From an uncultured Chlorobiales bacterium (lineage in GTDB: Bacteria; Bacteroidota; Chlorobiia; Chlorobiales; Chlorobiaceae): DNA of 64,000 nt. How positions within the stretch are numbered: position 1 is the first letter of the stretch; every line of letters begins with the position of its first letter. A program made the position numbers and the translations under genes. Under the pieces are notes generated by a model that saw only the letters and a list, made by a program, of their open reading frames with translations, was not told the DNA's origin and did no database searches. The stretch is from positions 124,001 to 188,000 of the forward strand of contig CAIYTH010000048.1 in the NCBI GenBank assembly GCA_903929135.1, written 5' to 3'. Below, in pieces: positions 31,339 through 41,264 of this stretch.

Positions 31339-31511
31339 CCGCCTTCCCGAACATCCCGGCCGGAGAGCGAAACATCAAAACTGGAGCGACAGGGTTAACG
31401 GATTTTTCTTCATGATTTTCCTGACTGCCGGGATTGCCGCAGTGGATGAATTATGAGTATCTTTTCGCTCATAGACCCATGAACATATCCCCAAGTGAGG
31501 AGCCGCCTGCC

Positions 31512-32774
31512 ATGACCGAACATGAAGCCATCGTCGAACGCCTGAAAGCCGTCCGGAACGCAAGCCGGGGGATTGTCTCCCTCGATGAAGATGCCATCGA
31601 CGGCATGCTCCGCGAACTGGCGGACAGGATTCCGGGGGCAACCGAAACGATCCTTGCGGCCAACAGGAAGGATCTTGAACGGATGGATCCTGCAGACCCC
31701 CGTTACGACCGACTGCTTCTGAACGAGGCCCGGCTTGAATCGATCGCATCGGATATCAGGAACGTCGCCGCCCTGCCCTCCCCACTCGACCAGTTGCTCG
31801 AGGAGCGCACGATGCCGAACGGCCTCGGGCTGAAGAAGGTAACCGTACCCCTCGGCGTCATCGGCATCATCTACGAATCGAGGCCGAACGTGACGTTCGA
31901 CGTCTTCTCGCTGTGCCTGAAATCCGGCAACGCCACCGTGCTGAAGGGCGGAAGCGACGCGGCTTTCTCGAACATCGCCATCGTGGAACTGATCCGGTCG
32001 GTCCTGCAGAATCGCGGGCTCGACCCCGACATGATCTACCTGCTGCCCGCCGAGCGCGAGGCCGCCCATATCATGCTGAACGCCGTCGGGTTCATCGACG
32101 TGATTATCCCGAGGGGGAGCCAGCAGCTCATCGATTTCGCCCGCAAGCACTCGACCGTGCCGGTGATCGAGACCGGGGCAGGCATCGTCCACACCTATTT
32201 CGACAAAAGCGGCGACCTTGAGATGGGACGCGCGATCGTGTTCAATGCGAAGACGAGGCGGCCGAGCGTCTGCAACGCCCTCGATACACTGATCGTGCAC
32301 CAGGACCGGCTCGACGACCTGTCGCTGCTGGTCGAACCGCTGGAGGAGAAGATGGTGCAGATCTTCGCCGACGAGCCTGCCTATTTCAAGCTGGCGGGAA
32401 GGTACCCGGAAGAGTTGCTGGAGATGGCAAGCCCGGAGCATTTCGGCACGGAGTTCCTGTCGCTGAAGATGTCCATCAAAACCGTGGCAAACCTCGAGGA
32501 GGCTCTCGACCACATCGCGCGTTACAGCTCGAAGCACAGCGAGGCCGTCATCGCCGCCGACCAGGAGGTGATCGAGGCCTTCATGAAGCGGGTGGACGCG
32601 GCAGCCGTGTATGCCAACGCCTCGACGACGTTCACTGACGGGGCGCAGTTCGGCCTCGGCGCCGAGATCGGCATCAGCACCCAGAAGCTGCACGCGCGAG
32701 GCCCGATGGCCCTCAAGGAGCTTTGCAGCTATAAGTGGCTCGTCACCGGGAACGGACAGGTAAGGCCCGCCTGA
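31512..32774 (+). CDS. proA: Gamma-glutamyl phosphate reductase
   Basis: Second enzyme of proline synthesis, reducing glutamyl 5-phosphate to the semialdehyde with NADPH. 420 residues from 31512, where GAGG lies about 11 bases upstream; longer starts (31434, 31479) add non-conserved residues. Hallmarks: [31 protein letters not shown], and the catalytic Cys in [13 protein letters not shown]. Stops one base before lolD starts, so the two are translationally linked though unrelated. proB is 13 kb upstream. Confidence 0.96.
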   Translation: MTEHEAIVERLKAVRNASRGIVSLDEDAIDGMLRELADRIPGATETILAANRKDLERMDPADPRYDRLLLNEARLESIASDIRNVAALPSPLDQLLEERTMPNGLGLKKVTVPLGVIGIIYESRPNVTFDVFSLCLKSGNATVLKGGSDAAFSNIAIVELIRSVLQNRGLDPDMIYLLPAEREAAHIMLNAVGFIDVIIPRGSQQLIDFARKHSTVPVIETGAGIVHTYFDKSGDLEMGRAIVFNAKTRRPSVCNALDTLIVHQDRLDDLSLLVEPLEEKMVQIFADEPAYFKLAGRYPEELLEMASPEHFGTEFLSLKMSIKTVANLEEALDHIARYSSKHSEAVIAADQEVIEAFMKRVDAAAVYANASTTFTDGAQFGLGAEIGISTQKLHARGPMALKELCSYKWLVTGNGQVRPA

Positions 32775-32775
32775 G

Positions 32776-33480
32776 ATGCTCGAAGCACGCAAGCTCGTCA
32801 AATCCTACGCGCTGCCCGGCCAGCCGCCACTGAAGATCCTGAACGGAATCGAGCTGTCGATCGGGCCGGGCGAAATGGTGACGATCATCGGTGCGTCGGG
32901 AAGCGGCAAGACCACATTGCTGAACCTGCTGGGCACCCTCGACACCCCGGATGAAGGCGAACTGCTCTTCGATGGTACGCCCATCTTCAGGGGCAGCAAG
33001 TGCATGATGTCCAAAAAGGAGCTGGCAAGGTTCAGGAACAGGAAAATCGGTTTTGTGTTCCAGTTCCACCACCTGCTGTCGGATTTCACCGCCATCGAGA
33101 ATGTGGCCATGGCTCAGTTCATCGCCACCGGCAAGCTCAAGCCTGCGAAAGAGCGGGCGGCGGTGCTGCTTGAAAGCCTGGGGCTGAAGGCCAGGCTCGA
33201 CCACCTGCCTTCTGAGCTTTCCGGGGGCGAACAGCAGCGCGTGGCTATCGCCAGGGCGCTGATGAACGAACCCGTGCTCGTGCTGGCCGACGAGCCAAGC
33301 GGCAACCTCGACAGCCGCAACAGCCGGCTTCTGTACGAGCTGATAGCATCGCTCTGCAAGGAGCGCCGCACCTCGTTCGTGATCGTCACGCACAACGAGG
33401 AGTACGCCGCCACGGCAGACCGATGCTTGCACATGCAGGACGGCATGCTGCACGAGTGCAATAGTCGACCTGAAACCTGA
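32776..33480 (+). CDS. lolD: Lipoprotein-releasing / MacB-type ABC transporter ATPase
   Basis: 234 residues. Walker A GASGSGKTT, Q-loop FVFQFHHLLSDF, signature LSGGEQQRVAIARAL, Walker B VLVLADEPSGNLDS and the H-loop VTHNEEYA are all intact. The GNLD and FQFHHLL sequences place it in the LolD/MacB/FtsE group; LolD, which powers lipoprotein release from the inner membrane, fits best. No LolC/E permease is in the window, so the partner must be elsewhere. Confidence 0.88.
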   Translation: MLEARKLVKSYALPGQPPLKILNGIELSIGPGEMVTIIGASGSGKTTLLNLLGTLDTPDEGELLFDGTPIFRGSKCMMSKKELARFRNRKIGFVFQFHHLLSDFTAIENVAMAQFIATGKLKPAKERAAVLLESLGLKARLDHLPSELSGGEQQRVAIARALMNEPVLVLADEPSGNLDSRNSRLLYELIASLCKERRTSFVIVTHNEEYAATADRCLHMQDGMLHECNSRPET

Positions 33481-33498
33481 ATTATCGCCAGCTTCCCT

Positions 33499-34077
33499 AT
33501 GCGAGTAGTCGCGTTGCTGTTGTTTACAGCCTTGACATGCATGCCTGCCCCCGGTCTGGCCGATGATGGGTATAAACAACTCTTTCAGACTGTGTCAGGA
33601 CAAATTTCCATCGACGATCAGAAGGCTGTCTACCGTTCACTCGACCTGACGTACGACGAGAAGAGGAGTACCTTCAGCTCCGAAAAACAGGGTGACTCGC
33701 TCGTTTTCGAAATCGAGGTTATGGACCTGAACCATGACGGCACACCGGAATTATTCATCAGTGGCGGCAGTACCGGCACCACTGATGCCGCCGGATGTTC
33801 TGTCTGGCTGTTCATCAGGACAAACGGGAAATATCACCAGAACCTCGGCTTTCCGGCCACCAGCTATACGATTCTTGAAGAGTCGGTGCATCATGGCTTC
33901 CCTGACATTCAATTCGGCGGGCAAGGGTTTTATGACACCATATGGCGGTGGAACGGCCATGATTACGCATACGTGCAAAGCGTTCCGATTGAGGCAAAGG
34001 AGATCGAAGAGAAAATTCGCCCGATGCTGAAGGATCATGCCGTCGATGGAGTACCATTCGACCCGACACCTGAATAA
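33499..34077 (+). CDS. Exported protein of unknown function
   Basis: 192 residues with a signal peptide (about 1-21, cleavage after GLA). One calcium-type loop is suggested by DLNHDGTPELFIS, like FG-GAP or EF-hand-like loops. The rest has mixed strands and two Trp-rich spots (TIWRWNGHDY). It follows lolD by 18 bases and may be part of the proA-lolD transcript. Family unknown. Confidence 0.72.
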   Translation: MRVVALLLFTALTCMPAPGLADDGYKQLFQTVSGQISIDDQKAVYRSLDLTYDEKRSTFSSEKQGDSLVFEIEVMDLNHDGTPELFISGGSTGTTDAAGCSVWLFIRTNGKYHQNLGFPATSYTILEESVHHGFPDIQFGGQGFYDTIWRWNGHDYAYVQSVPIEAKEIEEKIRPMLKDHAVDGVPFDPTPE

Positions 34078-34158
34078 ACCTGAACTTCGATCATTACCTG
34101 ATATGGATGTGCTGAGCAGCAATATGGCGCCTGAATCAGAAAACAGCAGGGCAGCAAG

Positions 34159-35481
34159 ATGGGCATGACCTCCGAAACAACGACGATCAGCAGGATCGGT
34201 CCCGTGGAACTGGCGCCTTCGGTGCAACTGAAGCACGGCTGGACATTCCTGGCCCTGGCGTTCTTCTCGATCAGCATGATCACCTTCGTGTCGATCGGGC
34301 AGGCTTACATCCTGAACCAGAACCTGGGCATTCCGACCCACCATCAGGGTACCATCAGCGGCGACCTGGTCTTCTGGACAGAGATCGTGACACTGCTGCT
34401 CTTCGGACCTGCCGGGGCACTCATGGACCGCATCGGGAGGAAACCGGTCTACACCGCAGGGTTCCTGGTACTCGCCCTGGCCTACATCCTCTACCCCTCC
34501 GCTAAAAACGTTGCGGAGCTGACCGCCTACCGGATGATCTACGCAGTCGGGGTTGTGGCCGTGACCGGCGGCCTGGCGACGGTGCTCGTGGACTATCCGG
34601 CGGAGCGTTCGAGAGGCAAGCTGATCGCGATCGTCGGCTTCCTGAGCGGGCTCGGCATCGTGGTGCTGAACCAGTTCTACGGAAGCCTCCCCCAGCGCCT
34701 CGTCATGCGCGGGTTCAGCGGAACGGCGGCTGGATTCTGGATGCATGCGACCGTCGCAGCCACATGCCTGGTTATCGCCGTGGTCGCGGCCGTCGGCCTC
34801 AAGGGGGGAACGCCGGTACGTCACCACGAACGTCCTACGCTGGGCGCACTGTTGACGAGCGGCATCCGCCATGCCAGGAACCCGAGGATACTGCTCTCGT
34901 ATGCTGCCGCATTCGTGGCCCGGGGCGACCAGTCGATCATCGGCACCTTCGTACCGCTCTGGGGCACGACCGCCGGGATCGCCATGGGCATGCCGCCGGC
35001 CGAGGCGGTCAAGCGGGGCACGCTCATATTCATCATCTCGCAGGCGGCTGCACTGCTCTGGGCGCCGGTCATCGGCCCGCTCATCGACCGCTGGAACCGG
35101 GTGACGGCGCTCACGGTCAGCATGGGCCTTGCCGCGGCCGGCTACCTGTCGCTGGTGCTGATCGGCAATCCTCTGGACGCATGGTCGGCCATATTCTTCG
35201 TGCTGCTCGGCATCGGCCAGATCAGCGCGTTCCTCGGCTCGCAGTCGCTGATCGGCCAGGAAGCCCCGAAGGAAGCGCGCGGTTCGGTGATCGGTGCATT
35301 CAACGTCAGCGGGGCGATCGGCATCCTCCTGATCACGATGATGGGTGGCAGGATGTTCGACGGCATGAGCCCCAAGGCACCGTTCCTGATCGTCGGCATG
35401 ATCAACCTGCTCGTCATGGGCGCCGGGGTGTTCGTCAGGATGAAGGAACTGAAGCGGGAAGCCTCTTCCTCCCCGGGCTGA
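34159..35481 (+). CDS. Major facilitator superfamily transporter
   Basis: 440 residues, about 12 transmembrane helices, with the family loop motif GALMDRIGRKPVYTAG between helices 2 and 3. Substrate cannot be told. The last residues (SSSPG then TGA) are encoded by the intergenic repeat B that begins at 35471, so the present stop codon comes from the repeat; the original C-terminus may have been slightly different. A second ATG at 34165 could be the start. Confidence 0.85.
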   Translation: MGMTSETTTISRIGPVELAPSVQLKHGWTFLALAFFSISMITFVSIGQAYILNQNLGIPTHHQGTISGDLVFWTEIVTLLLFGPAGALMDRIGRKPVYTAGFLVLALAYILYPSAKNVAELTAYRMIYAVGVVAVTGGLATVLVDYPAERSRGKLIAIVGFLSGLGIVVLNQFYGSLPQRLVMRGFSGTAAGFWMHATVAATCLVIAVVAAVGLKGGTPVRHHERPTLGALLTSGIRHARNPRILLSYAAAFVARGDQSIIGTFVPLWGTTAGIAMGMPPAEAVKRGTLIFIISQAAALLWAPVIGPLIDRWNRVTALTVSMGLAAAGYLSLVLIGNPLDAWSAIFFVLLGIGQISAFLGSQSLIGQEAPKEARGSVIGAFNVSGAIGILLITMMGGRMFDGMSPKAPFLIVGMINLLVMGAGVFVRMKELKREASSSPG

Positions 35482-35558
35482 AGCCCGGGGCAATTGAGGA
35501 GAATGTTGTCGATGGGGTTCACTGGCACCGGGTTTCAACCCGGGGTACGGGGCAATGA
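35471..35558. repeat. Intergenic palindromic repeat, family B (copy 2)
   Basis: The left unit is CCCCGGGCT-GA-AGCCCGGGG (35471-35490, 9-bp perfect stem) followed by CAATTGAGGAGAATG. The right unit is CCGGGTTTCAACCCGG (35528-35543) followed by GGGGCAATGAATG. Same plan as 6253-6345. The left unit overlaps the last codons of the MFS gene and supplies its TGA. Confidence 0.8.
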
Positions 35559-35619
35559 ATGAGCATGCAAGGCGTGAATGTCCAGTGGTCACAACCACTC
35601 CTGAACTCCGGGAGGCTGC

Positions 35620-36741
35620 TCAGGACTTGACGATCACCTCGCAGATACGGTCGATCTCCTTCTCCTTGAGGTAGGGGTGCATCGGCAGCGAGAAAATCCT
35701 CGCGCTGAAATCCTCCGACAACGGGAAATCCCCTTTTTTATAACCCAGACCTTCGTAGGCCTTCTGCAGGTGCAGCGGGATGCGGTAGTAGATCACGGAG
35801 GGGATGCCCTCGTTGCGCAACGCGCCCATGATCTTTTCCCGCTCGTCGGTCGAGGCGGCGAGCACGGAGTACTGCGCCCAGCATGAGGTGTATCCCGAAG
35901 GGACTCCGGGAACCTCGACGCGCCCCTTCAGGCGGCCGGCATAGGCGTCGGCCACTCGCTGGCGCTCGACGAGCTCATCGTCGAAGATGGCCAGCTTCTC
36001 GAGCACGACCGCTGCCTGGATCGAGTCGAGCCTGCCGTTGATGCCGATGCGCACGTTCTGATACTTGTCGTCACCGTCACCCTGTCCATGCACCCGCACC
36101 GAGCGCAGCAGCCTGTCGAGCTCGTCATCGTCGGTAAAGATCGCCCCGCCGTCGCCATAACAGCCGAGGGGCTTTGCCGGGAAGAACGACGTGGCGCCGA
36201 CAAGGCCGAAACTGCCGGCGCGCCGCCCGTTGATCGTACCGCCGAAACCCTGTGCGGCGTCTTCGAGAATCCACAGGCCGTGCGATGCGGCGACGCTTTC
36301 GAGGCGCGCGTAGTCAGCCGGAAGGCCGAACAGGTCGACAGGGATGATGGCTTTCGGATTCAGCCCTTTCCGCTTCGCCTCTTCGACGGCTGGGCCGACG
36401 AGGTCCGGATCGATATTGAAGGTGCCGGGCAGCACTTCGACGAAGACGGGCGTGGCACCGACGAGGCTGATCACCTCGGCCGTGGCGACAAAGGTGAAGG
36501 GCGTGGTCAGGACGGCGTCACCAGGCCCGACTCCCATGGCCATGAGCGGCATCAGCAGGGCGTCGGTGCCTGAGGAGCAGGAGACGCAGTGCCTGGTGCC
36601 GACATAAGCCGCGAGCTGCAGTTCGAGCTCGGCCACTTCGGGTCCCATGATGTACTGGCCATGGTCCACGATGGCTTCGATGCGCTGCATGAGGCTTGTG
36701 CGGATACGGTTCTTCTGCGTGATCAGGTCAATGAACTGCAT
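35620..36741 (-). CDS. DegT/DnrJ/EryC1/StrS-family aminotransferase
   Basis: 373 residues of the PLP-dependent sugar aminotransferase family, which aminate nucleotide-linked keto-sugars for surface polysaccharides. Hallmarks: CVSCSSGTDALLMPLMA, TTPFTFVATAEVI, LEDAAQGFGG with the PLP-binding Asp, the Schiff-base Lys in SFFPAKPLGCYGDGGA, and the late MHPYL region. Intact and of usual length. Specific sugar unknown; no polysaccharide cluster surrounds it. Transcribed leftward, convergent with the MFS gene. Confidence 0.92.
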   Translation of the reverse strand: MQFIDLITQKNRIRTSLMQRIEAIVDHGQYIMGPEVAELELQLAAYVGTRHCVSCSSGTDALLMPLMAMGVGPGDAVLTTPFTFVATAEVISLVGATPVFVEVLPGTFNIDPDLVGPAVEEAKRKGLNPKAIIPVDLFGLPADYARLESVAASHGLWILEDAAQGFGGTINGRRAGSFGLVGATSFFPAKPLGCYGDGGAIFTDDDELDRLLRSVRVHGQGDGDDKYQNVRIGINGRLDSIQAAVVLEKLAIFDDELVERQRVADAYAGRLKGRVEVPGVPSGYTSCWAQYSVLAASTDEREKIMGALRNEGIPSVIYYRIPLHLQKAYEGLGYKKGDFPLSEDFSARIFSLPMHPYLKEKEIDRICEVIVKS

Positions 36742-37076
36742 GGCTGTCTGTGGATGGGTGGTGTAGAGTTGAATCGCTGTGCATATTACTCTGGCATTAT
36801 AAGTCTCAATTCCGCCTGGTGAACGTTGTCATTCTGAGGCCGACGAAGTCGGTCGAAGAATCCAGACTCATGGATCCTTCACGATGCTGCGCTTCGTTCA
36901 GGATGACAGACCTCGGTCTCTTACTTATTGCGTTCTTTATTTTCCCGGGTAATAAAATACATATTCCGGGCCTGATTACCGAACAGCAGGGCGCCTTCGG
37001 CAGTGCGGTTTTGCCCTCCATCCGATTTTGCTTACTATTACTGGGCAAACCATATAACCAACCTCGTCCTGCCCTC
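36742..37076. other. Divergent spacer between the aminotransferase and mpl
   Basis: 335 bases. Contains repeat family A (36827-36908) and then an AT-richer stretch (36915-37060) that probably holds the mpl promoter. The mpl frame is open across all of it by chance, but the repeat shows it is not coding. Confidence 0.7.
36827..36908. repeat. Intergenic palindromic repeat, family A (copy 2)
   Basis: Begins TGTCATTCTGAGGCC and ends TCGTTCAGGATGACA, near-inverted ends, with inner blocks GACGAAGTCGGTCGAAGAAT and GGATCCTTCACG. Related copies at 12627-12732 and 41035-41157. Confidence 0.8.
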
Positions 37077-38504
37077 ATGAGCTCAATCTACTTCATCGGC
37101 ATCGGCGGCACGGCAATGGCCTCGGTCGCCGTGGCGCTTTCGCACATGGGCCACGCCATCACCGGTTCGGACATGCTGCTCTACCCCCCGATGAGCACGT
37201 TTCTCGAAGAGCATAACATCCGCTACTTCAACGGATTTTCAGAAAAGAACCTCGAAGAAACCTCGCCTGACCTGGTCGTGGTCGGCAACGCGGTCAGCAG
37301 GGGCAACCCGGACCTCGAATACGCGCTCGACCGGCGGATGGAGCTGATATCGATGCCGGAGCTCGTACGGAGGGAGCTGATCGGCCGCAACACCTCGATC
37401 GTGGTGGCCGGAACCCACGGCAAGACGTCGACCACCTCTCTGGCCGCCTGGCTGCTTGAGGCGGGCGGGCTCGAGCCAGGTTTCCTCATCGGCGGAATCC
37501 ATGAAAATTTCGGCGTCGGGTGCCGGGCCTCGGGACTTGTCGAACAGGGGTTCTTCGCGACCGAAGGGGACGAGTACGATTCGGCATTTTTCGACAAGCG
37601 CAGCAAGTTCCTGCTCTACCGGCCGGACATCGCCATCGTGAACAACGTCGAATTCGACCATGCCGACATCTTCAACTCGCTCGACGAAATCAAGCGGAGC
37701 TTCCGCCTTTTCGTGAACCTCGTGCCGAGGAGCGGACTGCTGCTGGTCAACGGCGACGACCCGAACTCGCTCGAGGTCTCTTCGAAAGCGTTCTGCCGCG
37801 TCGAGCGCTTCTCCCTCGACGGCAATGCCGACTGGAACGCTGCGGAGATCGTGACCGGGCCAGAAGGCACGACATTCTCACTCCTGAGGGGCGGCGAAGA
37901 CCTCGGCAGGGTATTCGTTCCGCTCTTCGGCAACTACAACGTCATGAACACGCTGGCTGCGACGGCGGCCGCCATGCATGCCGGGGTCAGCTTCGATTCG
38001 ATCGTTCGCGGACTGGCCTCCTTCCGGAGGCCGAAACGCCGGATGGAGCTGCTCGGCGACTTCCCCGGAGGTGTGACCCTCATGGAGGATTTCGCCCATC
38101 ATCCCACTGCCATAAGGGTAACGCTCGAAGCCATCGCCGGGATGTACCCCGGCCGGCGGATCGTGGCCTGTTTCGAGCCCCGGTCGAACACGACAAGCCG
38201 AAACATCTTCCAGCGCGAGCTGGCGGAGTGTTTCGACGCTTCGGCGGTCGTGGTGTTCGGCAAGGTGAACCGTCCGGAACGCTACGCACCGGAGGATCGT
38301 CTCGACACGGAGAGGCTGTGCAGCGAACTGGCTGAAAGGGGCAAGATCGTCTTCGCAGCAGGAGGGACAGGCAGGGAGTACCCCGGCGACATCGTCGGTT
38401 TTCTCGACGGCGAGGTACGCACCGGTGACGTGGTCGTACTCCTGAGCAACGGAAGCTTCAGCGGCCTGAAGGATCAGTTGACGCAAAAATTCAAAAAATC
38501 ATAA
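37077..38504 (+). CDS. mpl: UDP-MurNAc:L-Ala-gamma-D-Glu-meso-DAP ligase
   Basis: Recycles the murein tripeptide by joining it to UDP-MurNAc. 475 residues from 37077 (MSSIYFIGIGGTAMAS). Mur-ligase features: the N-terminal UDP-binding Gly-rich loop, ATP loop GTHGKTST (Lys116), the central EFDHADIF block and the late FAHHPTAI and FEPRSNT motifs. The MAS...SHMGHAITGSD start and shorter length match Mpl rather than MurC. The upstream in-frame extension (to 36750) is repeat sequence and is excluded. Confidence 0.93.
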   Translation: MSSIYFIGIGGTAMASVAVALSHMGHAITGSDMLLYPPMSTFLEEHNIRYFNGFSEKNLEETSPDLVVVGNAVSRGNPDLEYALDRRMELISMPELVRRELIGRNTSIVVAGTHGKTSTTSLAAWLLEAGGLEPGFLIGGIHENFGVGCRASGLVEQGFFATEGDEYDSAFFDKRSKFLLYRPDIAIVNNVEFDHADIFNSLDEIKRSFRLFVNLVPRSGLLLVNGDDPNSLEVSSKAFCRVERFSLDGNADWNAAEIVTGPEGTTFSLLRGGEDLGRVFVPLFGNYNVMNTLAATAAAMHAGVSFDSIVRGLASFRRPKRRMELLGDFPGGVTLMEDFAHHPTAIRVTLEAIAGMYPGRRIVACFEPRSNTTSRNIFQRELAECFDASAVVVFGKVNRPERYAPEDRLDTERLCSELAERGKIVFAAGGTGREYPGDIVGFLDGEVRTGDVVVLLSNGSFSGLKDQLTQKFKKS

Positions 38505-38539
38505 CATTTTTTCTTCCGATGTTCTATCTTGTGACGTAA

Positions 38540-39619
<1,080 letters not shown>

Positions 39620-39649
39620 GAGGACCTTACCGCTCGAAAACAGCTCACT

Positions 39650-39685
39650 GAAAGGTGCCCCGCAAAGGCACCTTTCCCTGTTTTC
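39650..39685 (+). terminator. Terminator of gap
   Basis: A perfect 10-bp stem, GAAAGGTGCC (39650-39659) with GGCACCTTTC (39667-39676), 7-base loop, then CCTGTTTT. Confidence 0.85.
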
Positions 39686-39786
39686 AGCCGGCACCGTGCA
39701 CACGGGCAAGTTGAGATTTTATTGTGAATGTCTTATCATGAGGTATAGTCGCTTCCCGCGTTCAGCTCAACCTTATCCTGTTACCA

Positions 39787-40257
39787 ATGACCCGGAACAT
39801 CACCAGGCCAACCAGGGCCATCATCCTTTACGACAGCAAATCCAGCGGCGGATCGACCGACCGGTTCATCGACGCGGTCGGAAAGAACCTGGCTGAATCA
39901 GGACTCTATGTCGAAAAGGCTCGATGCAAGGAAAACGGCGATTTCAGTTTCGTGGAGGAGTTCGACCTGGTTGTCATGGGAGCACCGATCTACTACCTGC
40001 TCGTCTCATCCCAGCTCTTCGGCGCCCTCTCCAGGAGCAACCTGAAACAGGTGCTGAAAGGCAAAAAAATCGCGCTGTTCGTTGCCTGCGGCAGCCCTGA
40101 GCCCATGGCCCACCTGCTTTACCTGCCCCAGCTCAAGATGAACCTGGAAAACCCGGTCATCCTTGCTGAACGCGTGTTCTCCACGGACCAGCTCAACGAT
40201 CCGGCCGCCGCCGCCGATTTTGTCGGCCAGATCATCACCGCTTATGAAAGGACTTGA
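39787..40257 (+). CDS. Flavodoxin-like protein (first of a tandem pair)
   Basis: 156 residues with a flavodoxin fold: phosphate-binding loop YDSKSSGGSTDRFIDAVG, then VMGAPIYYLLVSSQLFGAL and ALFVACGSPEPMAH. Very similar in order and wording to the next gene, so the two are tandem duplicates, but this one ends at the flavodoxin domain. Probable FMN-binding electron carrier or reductase; partner unknown. Twenty bases separate the two genes. Confidence 0.82.
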   Translation: MTRNITRPTRAIILYDSKSSGGSTDRFIDAVGKNLAESGLYVEKARCKENGDFSFVEEFDLVVMGAPIYYLLVSSQLFGALSRSNLKQVLKGKKIALFVACGSPEPMAHLLYLPQLKMNLENPVILAERVFSTDQLNDPAAAADFVGQIITAYERT

Positions 40258-40277
40258 AATAACATTACCCTTCACCC

Positions 40278-40934
40278 ATGACCCGTATTGAAGAAAGGCC
40301 GATGAGGGCAATCATCCTCTACGACAGCAGGACCACCGGCGGATCGACCGACCGGTTGATCGATTCCATCGGGAGGGAGCTGGTCGAATCGGGAGCTTAC
40401 GTTGAAAAAGCCAAGTGCAGGGCGCTGGCCGACTACAGCTTCGTCAAGGAATTCGACGTCGTCATCCTCGGCGCACCGGTCTATTATCTGGTCGTATCGT
40501 CGCAGTTGCTCGGTGCACTGGTGCAGAGCAACCTCAAGAAAAACCTGAGAGGCAAGAAAATCGCCCTTTTCCTTGCCTGCGGCAGCCCGGAACCCATGGC
40601 CCTGACCTTCTATCTCCCGCAGCTGAAGGTCCACCTGGTGAGAAACCGCATTCTCGCCGAAAAGATCTTCGCACCACACCAGATGGACGATCCCGAAACC
40701 ATCGGCGATTTCGTCGAGGAAATCGAGGAGGAGTACCGGAAAGCCAACAAGTCACGCACCCGTTCGACCGGAATCCAGTGGGACGATGAAGCTCTCGAGA
40801 TTCTCGACCAGATGCCCTCGATCTTCAGCGGCAAGATCCGGGCAACCATGGAGACCTATGCCCAACAGAACGGCATCACCCTCATCACCCCAGCGGTGCT
40901 CGACGAAGCCAGGTCCAGCCCGATGGGCTTCTGA
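40278..40934 (+). CDS. Flavodoxin-like protein fused to a PCP_red domain
   Basis: 218 residues. Residues 1-155 repeat the flavodoxin-like fold of the preceding gene (YDSRTTGGSTDRLIDSIG, ILGAPVYYLVVSSQLLGAL, CGSPEPMA). Residues about 165-212 (W168, then EALEILDQMPSIFSGKI and ITLITPAVLDEAR) match the PCP_red domain otherwise found at the C-terminus of the BchB/ChlB subunit of dark protochlorophyllide reductase. The fusion suggests a link between electron supply and tetrapyrrole reduction, but no experiment is known to me. No bch genes are adjacent. Confidence 0.82.
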   Translation: MTRIEERPMRAIILYDSRTTGGSTDRLIDSIGRELVESGAYVEKAKCRALADYSFVKEFDVVILGAPVYYLVVSSQLLGALVQSNLKKNLRGKKIALFLACGSPEPMALTFYLPQLKVHLVRNRILAEKIFAPHQMDDPETIGDFVEEIEEEYRKANKSRTRSTGIQWDDEALEILDQMPSIFSGKIRATMETYAQQNGITLITPAVLDEARSSPMGF

Positions 40935-40961
40935 ACGGGACTTCCCTTCAGGGATGAAATG

Positions 40962-41003
40962 AAAAAAGGCTGTCTCAGAAGCATATCTGAGGCAGCCTTT
41001 TTT
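40962..41003. terminator. Bidirectional terminator after the flavodoxin pair
   Basis: An 18-base arm on each side (40962-40979 and 40986-41003) with one mismatch, loop AGCATA, A6 on the left and T6 on the right. Can end the flavodoxin transcript and also leftward dnaJ transcription. Confidence 0.92.
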
Positions 41004-41034
41004 GTTTGTTCCTCGTTTAAGCATGGTTCACATC

Positions 41035-41228
41035 TGTCATTCTGAGTCCGACGAAGTCGGGCGAAGAATCCATCTGAACTATTGCAAGGTATTGCATTTT
41101 ATGAGATAACGACTGATCTCCGAGGAGGATGGATCCTTCACCTCGTTCAGGATGACAATGCCGTCCCCGGGTTGAAACCCAGGGCTACATAAGAGGATGT
41201 AAGAAACTAATGTCCGCAGGGTTGAAAC
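41035..41228. repeat. Intergenic repeats: family A (copy 3) followed by a decayed family B (copy 3)
   Basis: Family A runs from TGTCATTCTGAGTCCGACG (41035) to CGTTCAGGATGACA (41157). Directly next to it is a family B relic, CCCCGGGTT-GA-AACCCaGGG (41165-41184), with a degenerate second unit near 41217 (CAGGGTTGAAACACTG). The whole 330-base spacer between the flavodoxin pair and dnaJ is repeat and terminator, with no gene. Confidence 0.8.
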
Positions 41229-41264
41229 ACTGCTGAATATGGGATCACGGAACAAACTACCTTC

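Noticed and set aside
31410-32801. 463-codon minus-strand frame across proA
   Set aside because: Antisense shadow of proA, which has all its active-site motifs in the plus strand.
33751-35598. 615-codon minus-strand frame across the MFS transporter
   Set aside because: Antisense of a gene with obvious transmembrane and MFS motifs; its translation is low-complexity Asp/His/Arg with no known fold.
36750-37076. N-terminal extension of Mpl
   Set aside because: The sequence is repeat family A plus promoter DNA; Mpl proteins begin at the Met at 37077.
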